A stretch of DNA of 64,000 bases from Tritrichomonas musculus (lineage: Eukaryota; Parabasalia; Tritrichomonadida; Tritrichomonadidae): the NCBI GenBank assembly GCA_039105265.1, contig JAPFFF010000041.1, positions 806,001 through 870,000 on the forward strand. Direction: 5' to 3'. The position numbers and the translations under genes are program-made. Shown one piece after another: positions 30,503 through 40,768 of the stretch. Each line of letters begins with the position of its first letter. The first letter of the stretch is position 1. The notes under the pieces were generated by a model. That model ran no database searches. It saw only the letters and a list, made by a program, of their open reading frames with translations, and had not been told where the DNA came from.

Positions 30503-32245
30503 ATGGAAATTTCTTTTTTTGTCATATACTGATTGTCTAAAAATAAGATAGATTCCAAAATGCAGATTTTTCGGAAAATTTTCATTCAATTTTTTTTCAA
30601 TTGAAAAAAGTACAAAATTTTGGAAAATCGCATTCAATTTTTTTTCCCCGACGGTTTAATAGAAAATGGCATGAGGATAAAAAAGTTACTTAAAAACCTG
30701 ATTATTTTTATTAAAACTTTAAAAATACCTTTTTTTGGGACGGAACACTATTCGGATAAACTTAATTATCAGAATAGTATAAATTTGTTCATTTTTGTCT
30801 AATAAATGATAGAGCTAGTATTAATGAAATTGATATTAAAAATTTCCCAATATATGAATAAATTACGAATTTATATGATTATTATATTTTATATTCAAAT
30901 AAATAATTGTTTTTTAGAATATTTAAAGATATCAAAAAAATATTAGTAAAGATAAATGAACTATCAAAAAAAACGTATATTTTATTTCGTTTTCAATACT
31001 TCACTTCATGCTATTAATGAAATGTGAGTTAAAAAAATATTCGTTTCTATAAAAATACTTAAATATTTGATGCAAAGTAACCAATTTGGGCTACTTATCT
31101 TCAACTTTATAATCAGAAACTAGTTGGAAATGATTCGCATAAGGTTATTATTCAAGATGTTCTTATTAAATTACATTTTTGCAATATTATTTTAATAATA
31201 AAGCAACATATTTGCCAAAATAATATTGCAATAGCGTATAATGATAACATAAATAAGTTAAATATATGTATTCATTTTTTGGCTAAATTTTTATTTCTTT
31301 TTCTCAGATTCAAAAAAGATAGATATTTTAATGCTATATATTTCTCTAGTAAAATGATTTTCTTATTCATTGATTTATGTTTTAAAGTGATCAATATTTT
31401 TATTCGTTTTAATTAATGAAATAATGGATTATAATTTTTTTTAATGAACTTTTTCCTCATTTAAAAGGTTAACAAAAATATAATTAACCATTTTATTATT
31501 TAAGATATGCTAAAATAAATATGTTAACCAGAAATGATTTTATTTTTAAATAAAATAAATCTCTGTATTATTCTCAAATATTTGAGCAATCGGGTATGGG
31601 TAACGTGTTTTTTGATACAACAGCTCAGAATATTTGAGTCATCGGGTATGAGTAACGTGTATTATTGAAATAAACCAAAAAATATTAATATTGGTATATA
31701 TACGAAATTTTATTATATTAAAATCATTAAAATAGAATTATAAAATAAATATAAAAATAATAAATTAGATTATATACTAATTATTGAGTAAACACTAATA
31801 ATTTGATGATATTCATTTTATTCTTTTAACATATTACTATTTTATCTATTAAACCTTATTTAATATCATATTTAAAATATATTTATTGAAAATAAAATGG
31901 ATTTACTTAATTTTTATTTTTTTAATCTTAATTTCGACAAAATTAATCAAGAAATTGTATATAACGATTGTATGAATCATATATATAACCTCAGTTTTAA
32001 TATAAATGTGCACTTACATTTCCATTTTTCCACCGATTTAAAAATGTTGGGGGTTTTTGAAAATCTTTTTTATAAAACATTCATTTTAAAATCATGGTTT
32101 TATTTAATAAATTATAAATAAAAAGATTTAAATCATCATAAATACGGAATAGATACCGAAAATAGGAAAGTAAACATAAAGAAACTTTTTTTAAAAAATA
32201 TCATCAAAAATTTTTTCTCATAAAAATTGAATTAATGGAATATAT
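30503..32245. other. AT-rich intergenic stretch with two small repeats
   Basis: Contains an inverted repeat TTGCAATATTATTTT at 31178-31192 paired with 31216-31230. It also contains a direct repeat of about 33 bases (TATTTGAGYCATCGGGTATG type) at 31579 and 31631, 52 bases apart. A 74-codon AT-rich ORF at 31897-32121 shows no recognisable motif and is probably fortuitous. Confidence 0.5.
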
Positions 32246-32493
32246 TTAAGGTACAAATCCAGTACGTTTAGTAACTGCAATTTTTTTTGATATTCTCAAA
32301 GAATAAAATGACATGTTAAATAAAAAACGATTATTTTCATCCATTTCATGTAACATGTCATAATGTTTATTTAAATTGTAAAATATGCGTCAAAAACAAA
32401 CCTAGTCAATTTAAACTTTTTCAGAGACATGCAACTATTCAAATAATAAACGTTCTCCTATTCAAAAAATAACGTACTGGATTTGTACCTTAA
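32246..32493. mobile_element. ~245-bp MITE, copy 2 (TTAA-flanked, inverted to copy 1)
   Basis: Same ends and interior as 6031-6278, in the opposite orientation, again with TTAA at both edges. The copies differ by a handful of substitutions, so transposition was fairly recent. Confidence 0.85.
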
Positions 32494-33267
32494 GATTAAT
32501 ACTTAATATAAACTATTGGCATCTGAAAATTACTTACAGCTCGCATTTATTACTGTTGCAAAAAATCACAGTAATAAAGAAATTTTGAAAATTTTAAAAT
32601 AATTTTAAAAAAATGAAAAATTTAAAGAATATTATAATAGAATATATTATATAATGCATATAAATTAAATATTAAAAAATATTGATACATAATATCTAAA
32701 TTTATTTCAAAAATTATAAAAAAAGATTATTATTTTGTAATACAAAAAGTTCTATCTTTATTCATTCAATTCATCTTTTCATTTTAAAAAAGTGGATTTT
32801 TGAATGATTCAATTTTGTTAATAAAAAATTAATTTGTTAAGATATTTAAAGGTCAAAATTATTAGCCTTTAGAAAGGTGAAAAAGTTCTTATTACTGCGG
32901 TTTGGCGGTTACAGTAATAAGGAATTCAATTTTATTTAACCTTAAATAGGTGAATAATGATCGCTTATTACTGCATTTTGGCGGTTACAGTAATAAGGAA
33001 TTCAATCTTATTTGGCCTTAGTATAAGGTCAAAAAAAATCTGTTTTAATCTACAAGGTCAATAATTCACTATATTTTTATAACAAAATTGACAATAAAAA
33101 AGAATCAGCATTCATAAAATATTCAATCACTTCTATCAATTTTTTTTCATTAAATAATTAAAAACCTCAGAATATATTCAATATCTATAATCAATTTACT
33201 ATAAAGGAAAAATAATTCATTCTCACAATATATTTAATGAGCTCATTCAATATATTTTTTTTATATA
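32494..33267. repeat. Dyad repeats built on CTTATTACTG / CAGTAATAAG
   Basis: Three hairpins share the same arms: 32546-32578, 32888-32921 and 32964-32997. The last two belong to a direct repeat of 76 bp whose loop contains TTTGGCGGTTA. A lone arm, CAGTAATAAG, recurs near 34,740 beyond the 1.33-kb element. They may be the ends of a further small mobile element. No gene lies here. Confidence 0.65.
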
Positions 33268-34601
33268 GTGTGGCGATTTGATTTCAGAGCCATTCTGAAT
33301 TTCCTCAGAAATTTAAATGATGGCTCTGAATTTTTTGAATTTTTATAAGTAAATTTTTTTTTTATCAATTTATTAAAATATTAAGCACTTTTATTTAAAA
33401 AAAAATAAAAATATACCATATAGATAATAAATTACATGCTTTTTATAAAACAAAATGGAGTTTAAACAAACACTTTTATGATTAATAAGTATATAATATT
33501 TGAATTTTTTTTAGAAATAAAGATAATATTTTATACAAGAAATATGAATTTATCATGTAGTATCCTTAATCATTGCATTGAAATCTTGTATAATTCAATA
33601 TTTGATTGAAATTTCAAATAATATAATTTAGATCTTTGAAATAAATCATTTTATTACCGGATAATATTATTTTTTATGCATCAATAAATGTATTAAAAAC
33701 TTTTCAGGAAGGAATCATAGCCAAAATCTCCTAAATAATGAAAAACTTAATGATCTTACATTTTTGATATAAAAATCTAGCTACCTTATTCAATATTATT
33801 CAATTTGCGTTATTTATGAAAAAAACATTTATGATTTTTTGCTCCTTTCTTTGATAATAAATAGCTTCCGCATAATTGGCATTGATATGCTTTAGAAACA
33901 TGGATTTTATCTTCCATAATCAATCTGATTTCGATGAAAATATTATTATATTGATTTTTGTATATTGTTGTTTTAATCATATTGGTATGCCACAATGTTA
34001 TTTCTTGCATTTTTACAAAAATATAAACGACCAAATAAATCATCAAATATGATTTCAATGAACTCATATAATTTTTAAAATGAAAAAGTTTTAAAAATTG
34101 AACGTCGCTCTGAATATTTTTCAATACCCAAACTATGATTTTTATTTGTTTTGCCTATTTTGAAAGAATGAATGCGAATTATTAAAAATGAATGCTATAT
34201 TAATATTTCCCATGAGGTTTTCTTTTGATAAAGCATGTTTTAAATAATGAAACCAGACTTTTTTTGAATATATATTTTTAATTAAATAAGATAGATAGAC
34301 CAAATAAAAGCATTATACATATGCATATATATATTTTTATATAATTTTAAATATATTGCCTTTCTTAAAACTCTAAATTTCCCCATAAAAATAGATCATC
34401 ATATTATTTAATTCGACAAAAATCGCATAAATCAGAGAATAATGATTTTTATATTTTTGTTTAATAACATATACCAAATATTTAAAATTATATTATATAA
34501 TTTTTTTGCATAGCAGGTCAAGAATTTAATATATATCGATTTGTTTATAAACCAAATATCATCACAAAAATGTTTGAATGACCTCATACAAATCGCCACA
34601 C
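33268..34601 (-). mobile_element. 1.33-kb DNA element, copy 2, TA-flanked, inverted
   Basis: Mirror image of the element at 20667-21999, with the same 13-bp GTGTGGCGATTTG ends, subterminal hairpin and TA on each side. The two copies differ by very few bases, yet their outer flanks are unrelated. This shows two separate insertions rather than a segmental duplication. Confidence 0.85.
33810..34124 (-). CDS. 104-residue protein of the 1.33-kb element, copy 2
   Basis: Differs from the copy at 21144-21458 at two residues only (Met to Leu in EITMWHT, Phe to Tyr in TTIFKN). The frame is intact and the C2HC-like C terminus is retained. Function unknown. Confidence 0.5.
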   Translation of the reverse strand: MKNIQSDVQFLKLFHFKNYMSSLKSYLMIYLVVYIFVKMQEITLWHTNMIKTTIYKNQYNNIFIEIRLIMEDKIHVSKAYQCQLCGSYLLSKKGAKNHKCFFHK

Positions 34602-34950
34602 TAATTTTTATATAATTAATTTATTATGAATTTATACTAAAAATATGAAGTGAATATGATAATAATTTTTCTATATTTTGAGAGAATACTTATTTAATTA
34701 TTAATTTTTTAAAATTTAGGCATCGAACTTCAAAGTACAGTAATAAGAAGCAAAAAAATTGAATGAGTGAAGAGTAATAATTTCTACCTATATAAATTAC
34801 TAAAAATACTCAATTAATCTATTATGTAAATATTATTGGATCAACTAAAGTATAGTTAGTCTTTTCTGAAGAACCTTCAAAAAGTGGAAATCATTCAGAA
34901 AAAATAATATAAATAAAATAATTGAAAAAACAAATTTTTTTTTTACATAA

Positions 34951-35050
34951 TTTTTACCGAGACTACATACCGCCTAGCGGGCGTCGAGCGAGGCTGAGCG
35001 AAGCGAAGCCGAGTCGAGACCCTGCGGCTGGCGGTAAGAATCGGTAAAAA
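34951..35050. repeat. GC-rich 100-bp inverted repeat in AT-rich DNA
   Basis: TTTTTACCGA at the left end pairs with TCGGTAAAAA at the right, and ACCGCC pairs with GGCGGT further in. The loop is strongly GC-rich and built of GCGAG/GAAGC words (CTGAGCGAAGCGAAGCCGAG). It is a strong composition outlier and probably a foldback MITE or a structured RNA; no tRNA fold is possible. Confidence 0.65.
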
Positions 35051-36285
35051 CTCTGTAACATAAAAAGATTATTTTTTCATATGTTTATATACAATTATTA
35101 TCTTTTCAACTAGATTAGGATCAATATTTAATTTTCACATATTTTATTTTATAATGAAGTTAATATCAAAACATAGATATACATCATTATAATCAGTAAA
35201 TGAATTGCACAAAATGTTTTTTTGAAAAATTGAAATTTTCCGATCATAAACAGGTATGCCTTTCGGAAGCCTCTGGTAAACCTCAAAAATTAAATGGCCT
35301 TCCTCGAAATTATGCCCGATTAAAATTTCGAGAGAAACTTTATTACCTTGATCATAATAGACTTGTTAAAATTATATTGTTTTGGTGATAAAACAAAATG
35401 CACATATAAACACTAAATAAAATTAATAAGACATTATATTTTAATATACGCTTAAGATAATATCATTTTAACTTTCAAACGATTGTATTTTTGGTTGCCA
35501 CTTTTTAAGTATAAATAATTTTATTTAATTCAAAAACTCATTTCTTATAAAGCAAAAAAAAAACTAGGTTTAACTTCGCGTGACAAATAATTTCATTAAT
35601 TTTAAAAAATTATTAATTTATAAAAATATATTCGAATATCAATATATATATTTTTGTAGTAAAATAAGTACATGATACTCAAATCAGTATATGATACCGA
35701 AATTTGGGTCCTAATTTAAAAAAATCAGTAATTACTTGTAACATCTGACTTTTTTGAAAGGTATTTTTTGTACCATTAAATGTTTAGGATTAAATTTACT
35801 TAAAATGAGATTATCTAATTCATATTTAATGTATATGATTTTATAAATCATAAATTTAATATAATTATTTATGAAATATCTAAATAGATAATAATTTAAT
35901 AATGTTATTGATATCCCTCGCATATATGTTCTAATTTTGGATATTGATTTTTGAATATAACCACCAAAAATTTAATATTGAGATATTTTGGAATAATTCC
36001 AATGGAATTCTTATATTTTTAATTTACTTTTGTGTTATAGTTTTCAATATATTTTAAATATGAATTATCATCACTTTTCAATTGATCTCGAGCATTTTTT
36101 TCAAATGTTATCAACAAATTGAATTGATTTATAATAAATACTATAAATTTGAATATAAAAATTCTGAAACACCAAATAATACCTTAATTAATTAATTTAT
36201 CGTATATTAATTGGCAAAATCTAATAAAAATGGATTAAACAATTATCTTTTCTTTTTGATTTATTAAATTAGAAAAAAAACTAAC
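35051..36285. other. AT-rich intergenic stretch with one weak ORF
   Basis: A 62-codon plus-strand ORF at 35200-35388 (MNCTKCFFEKLKF, LPRNYARLKFREKLYYLDHN) has a less AT-biased middle and might be a gene scrap. No family is recognised. Nothing else was found. Confidence 0.4.
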
Positions 36286-37665
36286 TTAAAGGCTTGCTGG
36301 ATGATCATCAGATTCGGAATCATCTATTCCATCATCCTCATCATCAATTACAGCATTTTTATCAGGTACTTCAATAAAGAAACCAAGAATTGCACCAATA
36401 AATACAAAAATACAAGAGATTCCAACCAAATGTCCTGGTTTACCTGGCCAAATCTGTGCAACACCCATACCAATTCCGAAGTTTGAAATTTGTTGACCTA
36501 TAACGTTGAAGCAGTTCAAAAGAGCCAAATTAGCACCAAGTTTTTCTGCTGGAGAGATAAGACTGACGACGGCCATTGGAAGGTTGTTGTATGCGACAAC
36601 TGCAAGTCCAATTGGTACGTTCATAATAAGGTATACATATCTGTTTCTAACAAAGAAAAATAGAAGATACATGACACCAAGTAAAGTCATAAGAACAAGG
36701 AAAACCCATTTCAATCCAATTAAATCACAAAGTTTTGATTGGAAGAAACCAAAAGCGAATTGAACTGCACATGAAACGACATTGCATAACATTGCCCATG
36801 AAACTCCTTTTTGGTATATAATTGTACTTTCGTCATCGGGATTAGGCGTGTTTACACCACCATAAATGTCTGCTCCCATGAAAGGTGTAAGCTGGATACC
36901 GATCTGATAACATCCGATCATAATGAAGAAGTAAGCCATTGCGACTTTGAGGAAAGGTCGGTTAATTTCTTTAAGGGCTTGTAATAAAGCAGCAAATGGG
37001 TTTGATGTTGCTGGTTTTTCTGTAAGTTGCTCTTCATGTGCAACAATAACTGTAATTACAACAGCGGCAAATGAAATGCAAAGGCAAACAACAAGAATGA
37101 ATTGTTCCTGGCTTAAACTAGTATATTGATAGAGGGAAAGTGCTCCGATTAAGTTTGTGAAAACTCCACCGATACCACCATAAATACCGACAATTGATGA
37201 GATAAGAACTTGTTGATTTGGTGGGCAGACATCTGAGCAAAGAGTACGTGCTGGACCTTGTAAAATGTTACCTGCGAAAAAGACCAAGATCATACCAAAA
37301 ATTAAAAATCCTTGTTTTCCTGATTGGTTCTTTGAAAAACTTTCACAGAACATGATGATGAGAAGCGCTGCCACGAGAACAAGACCTCCAACAATCATGT
37401 AAATTCTTCTACGTCCCCACTTTAATGTAGTTCCATCGGATATAACACCAACAACTGGCTGAACCAAAAATCCAATTAAAGAACCCATTAAAAGAACCAC
37501 GGTATTAACAGCAGAAGTAATTTGTAATTTTGCAGCGAGTGGGTTCCATAATGCAAAAACGACTGTCCAAAGCAAGGTACCTGCCAATGTAGCTGCACCG
37601 ATACCTAAAAGTAATGGAAATGAAAGCTTATCTCTCTTACAAAAAGGAATCCAATCTTCACCCAT
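36286..37665 (-). CDS. MFS transporter, sugar (sucrose/GPH-type) symporter-like
   Basis: 459 residues, ATG at 37665. The protein is hydrophobic throughout with about twelve membrane helices. The loop after helix 2 reads ISDGTTLKWGRRRIY (residues 75-89), the family motif DxxxxxxGRRR typical of sucrose/proton symporters and the glycoside-pentoside-hexuronide group. The N terminus KRDKLSFPLLLGIG and the acidic C-terminal tail (DDEDDGIDDSESDD) are predicted cytosolic. It probably moves a sugar or glycoside across the plasma or an internal membrane; the substrate cannot be read from sequence. A TCATTT motif lies about 30 bases before the ATG. Confidence 0.9.
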   Translation of the reverse strand: MGEDWIPFCKRDKLSFPLLLGIGAATLAGTLLWTVVFALWNPLAAKLQITSAVNTVVLLMGSLIGFLVQPVVGVISDGTTLKWGRRRIYMIVGGLVLVAALLIIMFCESFSKNQSGKQGFLIFGMILVFFAGNILQGPARTLCSDVCPPNQQVLISSIVGIYGGIGGVFTNLIGALSLYQYTSLSQEQFILVVCLCISFAAVVITVIVAHEEQLTEKPATSNPFAALLQALKEINRPFLKVAMAYFFIMIGCYQIGIQLTPFMGADIYGGVNTPNPDDESTIIYQKGVSWAMLCNVVSCAVQFAFGFFQSKLCDLIGLKWVFLVLMTLLGVMYLLFFFVRNRYVYLIMNVPIGLAVVAYNNLPMAVVSLISPAEKLGANLALLNCFNVIGQQISNFGIGMGVAQIWPGKPGHLVGISCIFVFIGAILGFFIEVPDKNAVIDDEDDGIDDSESDDHPASL

Positions 37666-38149
37666 TTTGTTTCGATCTAATTTAGTAATAAATGAAATGA
37701 AAAAAATCCATTATTTCATTTATCATTCAATTAATTGAATTTAAATTTTTGTGAGTAATAATATGATTTTTATCAATTTATTATTATATATCAATGAAAT
37801 ACAAATTATTCTTCTTTTACTAAAAAACATTGAAGAAAAATGTATCGTGTTTAAACCGTCTTTTAGTTCTCAAAAATATGATGATATGTGGATTTGACAT
37901 TTTGAATACAACTTTGTGGATTTGATTATTTTATTGAAAAGAAAATAGTGATTTCAGCTTTTTGAGAGGTACACAAATAAATTGAATTTAACTTTTTTAA
38001 CTAATAATTTTCAATAGATCTATTGTTTTATCTTAAATGTAATGCAAGTTATTAACATTTTCTTTTCAAAAAAATACAATTTAAATTAATATCTTTAATA
38101 CTAACAATATTTTTAATTTTTTTCGAAAAATTTTCTTTATATTAATCAT
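37666..38149. other. AT-rich intergenic stretch
   Basis: No feature recognised apart from the presumed promoter of the transporter gene. Confidence 0.45.
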
Positions 38150-38502
38150 TAAAAATAGGTTTTTGTTTATTTTCTCTTGCTCTTTGATTTTTAGATACGA
38201 TATTAGAACATAATTTTCCAGATAACGAAAAATTAAAACGTGTTTTAATATTATATGGATTTCTATTTGGTAAGGATTTTCCTATTTGAGATCACATAGG
38301 TCCAAATAAATAATATTTTTTATAAATAATGGCGTATTATTCATAAATAATGTCATATTCTTCAATATAAAAACTATTTAATAAATCTTTCTCTGCATTG
38401 CTTTTCATTTCTTCCTGGAATAAACATTTCGATCAATTTTAATTGTTTTGGACCACATTCCATGACAATTTTATAAGCAATTGATCTTCTTTTTCAGAAA
38501 AT
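38150..38502 (-). pseudogene. Decayed Myb R2R3 gene
   Basis: The minus strand reads FSEKEDQLLIKL, then in a shifted frame MECGPKQLKLIEMFIPGRNE and KQCRERFI. These match the first Myb repeat. After an in-frame stop and shift come YKKYYLFGPM, a TGA exactly where the repeat needs Trp, then SQIGKSLPNRNPYNIKTRF, matching the second repeat. The order and spacing agree with the intact Myb protein at 57428-58111. At least one frameshift and several stops make it non-functional as a full Myb protein. Confidence 0.75.
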
Positions 38503-40768
38503 TTTTAGTTTCTTAAACAAAAAAAAATCGTTCATCAATCATCAGGAACTGTTATATATTTATTACTTAGCTCATTTGGTGTTTGCATTCTTAATTTTTG
38601 TAAAGAAAATATTTATTTTTACACTTTGGTGAAACGTTTAAAATTTCATTATACTCAAAACACATTTTTTTGAATCGTGGAATTATAAAAAAAAAAAACT
38701 TTCTTTCTGAAATGATTTTATATGTTATTTTGATTTATTTTACCCAATTTAGGAATACTTCACATTTGTTATATTCTATAGGTGGATGCAACGTTTTCAA
38801 ATTTTAAGATCAAATGAACTAGTAAAATATTTTTCGTTCTTCTCAATTTTGATAATATATAGAAAATTTGAATTTAATTTTAAAAAATTTGAGAAATACC
38901 AAAAAGTTTGGTTTTCTTCACCAAAATGCGAATCAAACGGGAAATTGCTGAATTATATCGATTCTAAAAACAAAATTACTGGTTTACTTATAGGTTTTAA
39001 TTGATATTAATTGAAATCACCTAATCCAAGATATGAATATATTTCAAAAAAAGAACAAAATTGTAAAGTTTAAACTTTAAAGCACGAGAAAAGTTCATTT
39101 ACCTCGAATTGATAGAAATAATTTCTCACAACAAGAGGAAATTTTTATTTTTCTATTGATTTTATTTTTTTTTTTTGAGAGGAAAAGATAACTTTTTGAA
39201 TTCTTTTTGTAGAGAAAAAAAACCCAGATTGATAAAAATTTTTTTTCTGTTTATTTTTGGAGAACTGGAATTTTTAGTAAACATATATAATTAATATATA
39301 ATTGTATAAAATCTATATTTTGATAAATAATATTAAATTTATGTTTTTTTGCAAGATAAATTCGTTTGAAAAGTGTACTAAACAATACATTTCTATCATC
39401 TGATTAAATAATATCTTCTAAACTTTTTAAATGTTTATACAATACAAAACCAAACACTTTTTTTTGATATTCCACGATAAAATGTTCGAAATATTTAAAT
39501 AAAGTAAAAATTTAATGGCTGATTAAAATGGAAAAAGTATTTCTCATTTATATAACAATTCTAATTTCAATTTTCCCATCTTTAATAAATCGAGAAAATT
39601 ATTTGAGACAATGGCTATAAATGCATGTGCCATTCACCGCTCAAGTTTCAAATTACTATATATCAGACAAAATTAAATCAAAAAAGTGAAAAAAGACAAT
39701 TTACCGATAAAAATGAACTGATTAAACATTCAACTGCAGTAAAAACTCACAATATTAGCAAAGAAAGCATATATTATACTCAAATTACGAATAGTGAACG
39801 ATTACGTTTGATATTCTTGACGATAGCTCTAATTAGAAAAGAAAAGTGGAAATTTAGATTATTAAAAACAAAAAGGATACGAAAAACAGAAAATAATTGC
39901 AATTATTTTTTCATTAATTCAAAAAATCACCTAGCAATCATATTCAAAATACTATATGTTATTAACTTTGTTTTTTTTAACTTATTAAAAAATACCAGTA
40001 CATTAGATTATTGTATTAATTTAAATTATTTTTATTTCTTTATAAATTAAAATAATGGGTTTCAATCTGATATTTTTATTTACATTTAATTTCTAATTAA
40101 ATCGTAAGAAATTAATATTCACTTTATATTAGTAGTTCATTTTTCATTCAAAAATCCATTCAACTATCATCAAACATGACCAAAGCGCAAGTTGCATAAA
40201 AATATATCTGCTGATATTCTTAGATCTGTATCTCTTTGGAATTATAATGGTATAACTTCATACTTGTTGCAACAAAATTGCATTCAAGTGCTGAACGAAG
40301 TGAATTTTATGAAATATTCAAAATAATCAATTTCATAATATTTATTTCAAAAAGTTCTAATATAAATTATAAATAATTCAAATTTTGATGATGAAATTCA
40401 AACTTCCATTTTCAAGAAATTCTATACAATGCATTTGTTATCATTGATAGTCTCTTCATTTTAATTTTAAAAATGAAACGGTTGTAGCATTTTTAAAATA
40501 CTCAGATTACGATAAACTTCCACGAATCAGTTGAGAAAATATAGAACTTTTATAGAAATGCTAAGTTATCTTCGGTAATTCGAATCGTTTTGCAATCTTT
40601 ACATTTTAATCAATTATTCAAATGATGAATTTATACATCGTTCTTTAGGAAAACTATTCAATATGATTCCAGAAGATAAAAGGTGAATAAATTCGTCAAG
40701 TTTTTAATGACATATATAACATTAATTTGAAAATAGTAAAAAAGAGTTAGTACTATACATTTTTTTAT
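38503..40768. other. AT-rich intergenic stretch with weak coding scraps
   Basis: A 141-codon plus-strand ORF at 39625-40050 is rich in Lys, Asn and Ile and has no recognisable motif. A peptide starting PKRKLHKNISADILRSVSLW is readable on the plus strand near 40,183-40,327. Neither can be assigned; both may be chance or old gene remnants. Confidence 0.4.

Noticed and set aside
31897-32121. 74-codon AT-rich ORF
   Set aside because: Composition is that of random AT-rich DNA (Phe, Asn, Leu, Ile); no motif or initiator.
20667-34601. Segmental inverted duplication or assembly error as cause of the 1.33-kb pair
   Set aside because: Identity stops exactly at the 13-bp ends with TA on each side, and the outer flanks differ, which is the mark of transposition.
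34951-35050. tRNA or 5S rRNA gene in the GC-rich island
   Set aside because: No acceptor, T-arm or internal promoter boxes can be placed; it folds as one long hairpin.
39625-40050. 141-codon ORF as a gene
   Set aside because: Lys/Asn/Ile-biased, no domain, no convincing promoter motif; kept only as a weak scrap in the intergenic entry.
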